DNA of 10,813 nucleotides from Hyphomicrobiales bacterium (GTDB lineage Bacteria; Pseudomonadota; Alphaproteobacteria; Rhizobiales; Beijerinckiaceae): the NCBI GenBank assembly GCA_003567055.1, contig PXAW01000486.1:1-10813 (forward strand), in the 5' to 3' direction. The notes below the pieces were generated by a model. The model was not told where the DNA came from. It saw only the letters and a program-made list of their open reading frames with translations, and ran no database searches. The position numbers were made by a program, and so were the translations under genes. Of this stretch, positions 5,481-10,813 are shown piece by piece. The stretch's first letter is position 1; each line of letters starts with the position of its first letter.

Positions 5481-6887
5481 ATGACAGACCGCATCGATGC
5501 GTTATCGGGGATCGCGCTCGTCATCGCCTGGTTCGCCCTGCTCGTGACGAGCCTTTCCGGTGAAGCGGCTCGGGCTCTGGCGGACGGTGCGCCGAGCCCG
5601 CTCATGCTCGTCGGGATGGCGGGGATCCTGTTCTATATCGTCGCGCAGAGCACACGCTACACGCGCTTCGTCTGGAGCCATCTCGCCTTCGGTGCGGTCG
5701 TCACCGGGATGGCCCTGTTCGTGCTGCCTTCGCCGGTGATTGCGCTGGCGGAGGCGTTCTGGCGCAGTGTCTTCATCGTGGTGCTGTTTTCATCGCTGGG
5801 CGTGCTGCGCGTCGCGGCGCAGACATCGCCGATGGTGCACGAGGCCGGCGCCATGCTGGTGCGCCAGCCGCCGGGACGCCGCTATTTCGCGCTGGCGGGC
5901 GGCTCTACATTGTTCGGGGCGATCCTGAATTTCGGCGTGATCGCGCTCTTCAGCGGCATGATCCGCGACGCCGTCAAGGCGGCTCCCGGCGATGCCACAG
6001 TGGCCAGAGCGCGCGAGCGCCGGATGCTGCTGGCGATGCTGCGCGGCTTTTCGGTGACCATGTTCTGGTGCCCCCTGACGGTCGCCTTCGCCATAACGAC
6101 CACCGGCATTGCGGGCGCGCAATGGCCGATGATGGTGCTGATCGGGACCGGCCTCGGGGTGATGACCGTGATCGCCGGCTGGGCAATCGACAGCGGCGCA
6201 TCGCGGCGGGCAGCGGGGACCGGCGATCCGGTGCCGTTTTCTTTCGCGGCGCTGGTGCCGCTCGTCATCCTTCTGTTGCTCCTGTCGAGCGCGGCGGCGC
6301 TGGTCGAGCGCTTCACGCCCGGTGAGCTCATCCACGGGGTCATCCTCTTCGTGCCCGTGATCGGTCTCGTCTGGATCCTGCGCGATACCGGGCGCGCGGG
6401 GCTCGACCATCTGCGGCGTTATGTGGTGGAACAGGCGCCCCAGCAACGTCAGGAATTGTCCGTTCTGGCCAATGCGGCCTATGCCGGCACGCTCATCGGG
6501 ATGCTGCTGCCGCAGGTCTTCATCGACGCCCTGATCGGCCCGCAGGGCCTGCCGCCGGTCTTCGTCCCGGCGCTGTTCATGCTGCTCGTGGTGCTGTTCG
6601 GTCTGCTTGGTGCCAACCCCCTGATCACGGTCGCGGTGCTGGCCAGCGTGATGGCCGATCCGGCGCGCTACGGTGTCGATGCGACGCTGGTCGCGAGCGC
6701 TCTGGCGATCGGGTGGGGCATGGCGATCGCCTCCTCGCCGGCCACCGCGGCGACCATGTATATCGGGCGGCTGACGGGATACGGCTCATTCACCGTGGGG
6801 ACGCGCTGGAATGCCGGCTATGCCACCGTGTCCGTCGTGATGATCAGCGCCGCGCTGACGTTGCTCGGCCTGTGGCGGGGCGCCTGA
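5481..6887 (+). CDS. Multi-pass membrane protein, probable ion-transporter-superfamily permease, 468 aa
   Basis: Residues 9-26, 40-56, 66-83, 93-110, 138-160, 187-207, 213-234, 251-272, 284-300, 361-400, 411-425 and 447-465 are long hydrophobic stretches, so about 12-13 membrane segments. Two halves show similar polar breaks: GGSTLFGAILNFGVIALFSGM in the first, and ANPLITVAVLASV followed by GWGMAIASSPATAATMY in the second. Conserved small, Pro and Asn residues inside membrane segments are typical of ion-transporter-superfamily carriers of organic anions or Na+; this is a resemblance, not an identification. The open frame extends upstream to an ATG at 5361, but the extra 40 residues are not hydrophobic or conserved-looking and no ribosome site precedes either start, so 5481 (MTDRIDALSG) is chosen with moderate certainty. 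The 141 bases before it hold no recognised signal. Confidence 0.75.
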   Translation: MTDRIDALSGIALVIAWFALLVTSLSGEAARALADGAPSPLMLVGMAGILFYIVAQSTRYTRFVWSHLAFGAVVTGMALFVLPSPVIALAEAFWRSVFIVVLFSSLGVLRVAAQTSPMVHEAGAMLVRQPPGRRYFALAGGSTLFGAILNFGVIALFSGMIRDAVKAAPGDATVARARERRMLLAMLRGFSVTMFWCPLTVAFAITTTGIAGAQWPMMVLIGTGLGVMTVIAGWAIDSGASRRAAGTGDPVPFSFAALVPLVILLLLLSSAAALVERFTPGELIHGVILFVPVIGLVWILRDTGRAGLDHLRRYVVEQAPQQRQELSVLANAAYAGTLIGMLLPQVFIDALIGPQGLPPVFVPALFMLLVVLFGLLGANPLITVAVLASVMADPARYGVDATLVASALAIGWGMAIASSPATAATMYIGRLTGYGSFTVGTRWNAGYATVSVVMISAALTLLGLWRGA

Positions 6888-7110
6888 CGGCACGCGTCGA
6901 TATGGGTGGAAAAAGCTCCGCTCACCGGCTCCGCGCCCTTGCGTCACGGTGGTTTGCTGCATTTCCCCATTGCCCTGAAGAATATGCTCACATAACTCTT
7001 GGTCAGGAGAGGCCGGCTGCACCGGAACACGGCGCGGATATGCTTCCCGGCGAAGAAACAGGCACGCCACGGCAGGGCCGGAACGCAGCGTGCAGCTTTG
7101 GAGGACGAAG

Positions 7111-8874
7111 ATGGATTATCGTGCGCCCGTGACCGATATGGTCCATATCATGCGCCATGTGGCCGGCCTCGACGATGCGCTTGCAGAGGGGCTGCATCCC
7201 GATCTCTCGGCGGAGCTCGTCGACCAGATTCTGGAAGAGGCCGGCAAGTTCGCCGGCGATGCGATCGCGCCGCTCAACCGCATCGGCGATACCAAGGGGC
7301 CGAGCCTCGCCAACGGCGTCGTGACCACGCCTCCGGGCTGGAAGGAGACCTATCGTAACTGGGCGGATGCCGGCTGGAACGCGCTGCCTGGGCCGGCGGA
7401 ACATGGCGGCCAGGGGCTCCCGGGCCTGCTCAACGCCGCCTGCATCGAGATGTGGAATGCCGCTTCGCTCTCCTTCGGCATCGCGCCGCTGCTCACCATG
7501 GGCGGGATCGAGGCGATGACGAAGCATGCGACGCCGGAATTGCAGGAGCTTTATCTCGGCAAGCTGATCTCGGGTGAATGGACCGCGACGATGAACCTGA
7601 CCGAGCCGCAGGCCGGATCCGATCTCGCCGCGCTTCGCGCCCGCGCCGAACCTGCCGGTGACGGGACCTACCGGATCACGGGCCAGAAGATCTACATCAC
7701 TTATGGCGAGCACGACATGACGGACAACATCGTCCACATGGTACTCGCGCGCCTGCCGGATGCGCCGGCGGGGACGAAGGGCATCTCGCTCTTCCTCGTG
7801 CCCAAGATCCTGCCCGACGGCAGTCGCAACGACGTCTTCTGCAACGGCATGGAGCACAAGCTCGGCCTGCACGGCTCGCCGACCTGCACCATGGTATTCG
7901 GCGACGAGGGCGGTGCCACCGGCTGGCTGATCGGCGAGGAGAATCGCGGGCTGGCCTGCATGTTCACGATGATGAACAATGCCCGCCTCGGCGTCGGCCT
8001 CCAGGGCGTCGCCGCCTGCGAGCGCGCCTACCAGCAGGCTCTGTCCTATGCCCGTGATCGCCGCCAGGGCCGCGCCGCCTCGTGGCAGGGCGACGGCATG
8101 GCGCCGATCATCGCGCATCCGGATGTCCAGCGCATGCTGATGACCATGAAGGGCTTCACCCAGGCCGCGCGCGCCATCTGCTACATCACCGCCGGTGCAC
8201 TCGATCGCGCCCATGCAGCGGGCGATGCGGATGCGCGACGCCGGGCGCATGAGCGCGCTTCGCTGATGACGCCGGTCGCGAAAGCCTTCTCCACCGATCT
8301 CGCCAACGAAGTCGCCTCCCTCGGCGTGCAGGTGCATGGCGGCATGGGCTTTATCGAGGAGACCGGCGCGGCGCAGCATCTGCGCGATGCGCGCATTCTC
8401 GCGATTTATGAGGGCACCAACGGCATCCAGGCGATCGACCTCGTGACCCGCAAGCTGCCGCTCTCCGGCGGCGAGACGGTGCGCGGCGAGATCGCGCGGC
8501 TGCGTGCGGTTGCCGATCGTGTCACCAGGGAGGGCGGGGCGGCCTATGGCGACACGGCCAGCCGGCTGCGCGAGGCGGTCGAGGCGCTTGACCGCGCGAC
8601 GAGCCACCTGCTCAAGGCGCTCTCCGGCAATGCCCAGCAGGATGCGCTTGCCGGTGCGACGCCGTATCTGCGCCTGTTCGGGCTGACGCTCGGGGCGGCT
8701 TCGCTGGCCGAGTCCGCGCTTGCGAGCGGCGAGGGCGATCCGCTCGCCGCCGGACGCGTCGCGCTGGTGCGGTTCTTCGCCGAAAACCAGGCGAGCCTCG
8801 CCCCCGGTCTCGCGGAGACCATCATCCATGGCGGCGCCTTCACCGAGAACGCGGAGCTCGCGCTCGCGAGCTGA
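7111..8874 (+). CDS. Acyl-CoA dehydrogenase with C-terminal extension (DmdC-like), 587 aa
   Basis: An FAD-dependent enzyme that makes the first alpha-beta double bond in acyl-CoA. Residues to about 155 are the N-terminal helical domain; LTEPQAGSDL near residue 163 and the following YRITGQKIYITYGEHDM form the flavin and substrate-binding middle domain; the C-terminal helical domain carries YEGTNGIQAIDL with the catalytic glutamate E434. An extra helical region of about 120 residues follows, as in the longer type that includes 3-methylmercaptopropionyl-CoA dehydrogenase DmdC and several broad acyl-CoA dehydrogenases. Length (about 590) fits. Substrate cannot be read from the sequence; no DmdB or DmdD homologue is visible, so dimethylsulfoniopropionate use is not supported. 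The ATG at 7111 has GGAGG seven bases upstream; an alternative in-frame ATG at 7090 is less supported. The 223 bases upstream look non-coding. Confidence 0.95.
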   Translation: MDYRAPVTDMVHIMRHVAGLDDALAEGLHPDLSAELVDQILEEAGKFAGDAIAPLNRIGDTKGPSLANGVVTTPPGWKETYRNWADAGWNALPGPAEHGGQGLPGLLNAACIEMWNAASLSFGIAPLLTMGGIEAMTKHATPELQELYLGKLISGEWTATMNLTEPQAGSDLAALRARAEPAGDGTYRITGQKIYITYGEHDMTDNIVHMVLARLPDAPAGTKGISLFLVPKILPDGSRNDVFCNGMEHKLGLHGSPTCTMVFGDEGGATGWLIGEENRGLACMFTMMNNARLGVGLQGVAACERAYQQALSYARDRRQGRAASWQGDGMAPIIAHPDVQRMLMTMKGFTQAARAICYITAGALDRAHAAGDADARRRAHERASLMTPVAKAFSTDLANEVASLGVQVHGGMGFIEETGAAQHLRDARILAIYEGTNGIQAIDLVTRKLPLSGGETVRGEIARLRAVADRVTREGGAAYGDTASRLREAVEALDRATSHLLKALSGNAQQDALAGATPYLRLFGLTLGAASLAESALASGEGDPLAAGRVALVRFFAENQASLAPGLAETIIHGGAFTENAELALAS

Positions 8875-8891
8875 TCGCGCTGCGATCGCGA

Positions 8892-8927
8892 GGCGCATGC
8901 GCAGGTGATGCCGCCTGTGCATGCGCC
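8892..8927. repeat. Long GC-rich stem-loop after acyl-CoA dehydrogenase gene
   Basis: GGCGCATGCGCAGG (8892-8905) pairs with CCTGTGCATGCGCC (8914-8927): 13 Watson-Crick pairs plus one G-U pair, with an eight-base loop. It starts 18 bases after the stop codon. There is no T run on either side, so it is not a standard intrinsic terminator; it may protect the 3' end or act in Rho-dependent or attenuated ending. Smaller dyads (GATCGC/GCGATC at 8873-8887) lie next to it. Confidence 0.6.
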
Positions 8928-9031
8928 GACCCGCCGGCTTCGATCCGGGAACACCTCACCAAGCTTTGCGTTGGCAATGCGAACCGGCGCAGAGAGCATC
9001 TGCGGGGGCGTTTTATCGGGTGGAGGGTGGC

Positions 9032-10813
9032 GTGAGCACGGGTGCGTCTGGTGGGCATGTCGGATGGGGAGAGCGGCTGCGCGGTTTCATCGGCAGCTTT
9101 TCGCTGAGAAACCGGCTGATCGGGATCCTGCTCATCGCCACGCTCCCGGGCATGGCCGTCGCCATCTTCCTCGCCGTCAATGCCCTCGACAACGAGCGCG
9201 CACGGATCGAGGAGAATGCGAAACGTCTGGCCGATATTCATGCGGCACAGCATACCAATGTCATCGAAAACGCCCGCATCATGATGGAAACGGTCGTCGA
9301 ACTGGTCGAGACCCGCCCGGTCAGCGGCACCGAATGCAGGCATTTTCTCAGTGACCGGATCGACCGCTACGCCTCCTTCACCTCGCTGACCCTGATCGAC
9401 GGGCAGGGAGCGCTGCTGTGCGCCCGCAACGACCACGAGCTGCCGGCGAATTTCCCGAGTGAGGGTTTTCTGGAGAGGCTGGGCGACGCGGAAGACATGG
9501 TCGTGAGTGATTACACGGTGGGGCAATCGGGCATGCCGCTGATCATCGCGGCGCTTCCGATCCGCGAGGATGGCGGGCGCCTCGAGGGCGCGATCGCTGT
9601 CGGCATCGATCTGCGCTGGATGGAATTTCTGACACGTCGCCTCAACCTGCCCGCCGGCAGCACCGTTACTGCGATCGGCAGCGACGGGCAGGTTCTGACC
9701 CATGATCGCGCGGAAGGCGGCGACAGCGACGACCTCGAGGCGCCGCGCGAGACACTTCCGGTCGAGGATATCCGGCTTCAGATGGCGACCATCGGCAGCG
9801 GTGCGATACGCGGCACGACGGAAAACGGATCCGACCGGGTCTTCGGTTTTCAGCGCACCGATGCGGGTGACCTCATCATCGCCGTGGGCAAGCCGCAATA
9901 CATGGAGTTCGAACGCTATGGCGTGGCCCTGCGCGACACGCTGGCTGCACCCATGGCCATCCTCATTCTCGCGCTGATCGCGGCCGCCTATGCGAGCGAG
10001 TCGCTGGTGGTGCGTTGGGTGCGTCTGCTGACCGGGGCTGCGATCCGGATGTCCGGCGGCGATCTCGAGGCGCGCTCCAACGTGCCGCATTCGCGCTACG
10101 AACTCGGGCGGCTCGCTGCGGCGTTCGACAGTATGGCGGCGTCGATCCAGGACAAGCAGGCGCAGATTCGCGCGAAGGCGGCCCAGTACCGGGATCTGCT
10201 GCATGAGCTCAATCATCGCGTCAACAACAACATGCAGATGATCAGCAGTTTGATCCGCATGAAGACGCGGGGCATCAGGGACCAGGAGGCGCGTCACGTC
10301 ATCGAGGATGTCGAACTGCGGCTCAGGGCACTCTCGGAAATCCAGCACCTGCTCTATGGTCGCGAAGACGGTTTTGACAATGACCCCGAGTATACTGTCC
10401 GCCTTGGACGTCTGCTGGAAGAATTCTACTCGTCCGACAATATCAGGGTGCGTGTGGACGCCGAGGCGATCGCTATCCCGCGTCCCTCTGCAGTGCCGCT
10501 CGCGTTGATCATGAACGAGTTGATCACCAACGCCTGCAAGCATGCCTATCCTGATGACGGGGGCGAGATCCGGGTGACGTTGCGTGCCTCCGGCGGCGAA
10601 GTCCATCTCTCGGTCGCCGATGACGGCGCTCCCGTCCCGAATGAATGGAAGCCGGGCCAGGAGGAGGCGTCGATGGGATTGCGCATCATCCGCAGCATGG
10701 CGGCCCATCTCGGAGGCGAAGTGGAAATTCACCCGGAAACATCCGGGAAATCCATCAACCTCTCCTTTCCTCTGGATCCCGCCGGCGCGCGCCGGGATGA
10801 GCCCTCGGATCCA
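9032..10813 (+). CDS. Membrane sensor histidine kinase, CACHE-like/HAMP/HisKA_2/HATPase, 3' end outside window
   Basis: 594 codons are open to the right edge. Residues 28-50 form a first membrane helix, followed by an extracytoplasmic region of about 250 residues with the strand pattern of a double CACHE sensor (TSLTLIDGQGALLC and, later, VTAIGSDGQVLTH). A second membrane helix is near 301-327, then HAMP (RWVRLLTGAAIRMSGGDLEA) and a HisKA_2-type dimerisation/phosphoacceptor helix, LLHELNHRVNNNMQMISSLI, with probable phospho-histidine H395. The ATP domain shows MNELITNACKHA (N495, N500), VADDGAP and MGLRIIRSM. HWE/HisKA_2 kinases in alphaproteobacteria often feed the PhyR general stress response, but no partner gene is in the window. 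GTG at 9032 is chosen: GGAGG at 9022-9026 stands five bases upstream. An upstream in-frame GTG at 9020 lacks that site. Confidence 0.93.
   Translation, partial: MSTGASGGHVGWGERLRGFIGSFSLRNRLIGILLIATLPGMAVAIFLAVNALDNERARIEENAKRLADIHAAQHTNVIENARIMMETVVELVETRPVSGTECRHFLSDRIDRYASFTSLTLIDGQGALLCARNDHELPANFPSEGFLERLGDAEDMVVSDYTVGQSGMPLIIAALPIREDGGRLEGAIAVGIDLRWMEFLTRRLNLPAGSTVTAIGSDGQVLTHDRAEGGDSDDLEAPRETLPVEDIRLQMATIGSGAIRGTTENGSDRVFGFQRTDAGDLIIAVGKPQYMEFERYGVALRDTLAAPMAILILALIAAAYASESLVVRWVRLLTGAAIRMSGGDLEARSNVPHSRYELGRLAAAFDSMAASIQDKQAQIRAKAAQYRDLLHELNHRVNNNMQMISSLIRMKTRGIRDQEARHVIEDVELRLRALSEIQHLLYGREDGFDNDPEYTVRLGRLLEEFYSSDNIRVRVDAEAIAIPRPSAVPLALIMNELITNACKHAYPDDGGEIRVTLRASGGEVHLSVADDGAPVPNEWKPGQEEASMGLRIIRSMAAHLGGEVEIHPETSGKSINLSFPLDPAGARRDEPSDP

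Noticed and set aside
7003..8922. 639-residue open frame on the minus strand
   Set aside because: Exactly antisense to the acyl-CoA dehydrogenase; its translation is Arg/His/Ala-rich with no domain, a GC-skew artefact.
8840..10732. 630-residue open frame on the minus strand
   Set aside because: Antisense to the histidine kinase, no recognisable motifs.

Overview
The window is GC-rich and reads as chromosome of an alphaproteobacterium, most likely of the Hyphomicrobiales (Rhizobiales). The evidence is the pairing of a DUF1192 protein with a DUF1465/RcdA protein beside a PIG3-type quinone oxidoreductase, sites matching the CtrA consensus TTAA-N7-TTAA, and a HisKA_2-type histidine kinase. I see no transposase, phage gene, CRISPR array, tRNA or rRNA. 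Genus is not determinable from this sequence alone.

Left part (1-3.9 kb). A M20-family N-carbamoyl-amino-acid hydrolase/allantoate amidohydrolase-type gene runs leftward off the window edge. It is divergent from a small unrecognised 87-residue protein. Next comes a leftward series: a DUF1192 coiled-coil protein, a non-coding stretch with regulatory signals, an RcdA/DUF1465 protein (CtrA-degradation adaptor family), a short-chain dehydrogenase whose start codon lies at the end of a perfect 11-bp inverted repeat, and a secreted DUF4864 protein that ends almost tail-to-tail with the small protein.

Middle (4.0-6.9 kb). Rightward, divergent from DUF1192, lie a zinc-independent NAD(P)H:quinone oxidoreductase, a small stand-alone protein resembling the Ada metal-binding domain, and a roughly 468-residue multi-pass membrane protein that looks like an ion-transporter-superfamily permease without a recognised substrate.

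Right part (6.9-10.8 kb). A long acyl-CoA dehydrogenase of the DmdC-like type is followed by a long GC-rich stem and then by a membrane sensor histidine kinase (extracytoplasmic sensor region, HAMP, HisKA_2, HATPase) that is still open at the right edge.

The most interesting signal is between DUF1192 and rcdA. On the minus strand there is, in order, a perfect TTAA-N7-TTAA box, a plausible -10, about 80-90 nt with a hairpin showing a CUCC-containing loop and a further CCUCCC stretch, then a strong intrinsic terminator. It has the architecture of an independent, CtrA-controlled small RNA with anti-Shine-Dalgarno motifs. A second near-match to the CtrA box sits just upstream of rcdA, which suggests a feedback loop between CtrA and its own degradation adaptor. 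These regulatory readings are inference from sequence pattern.
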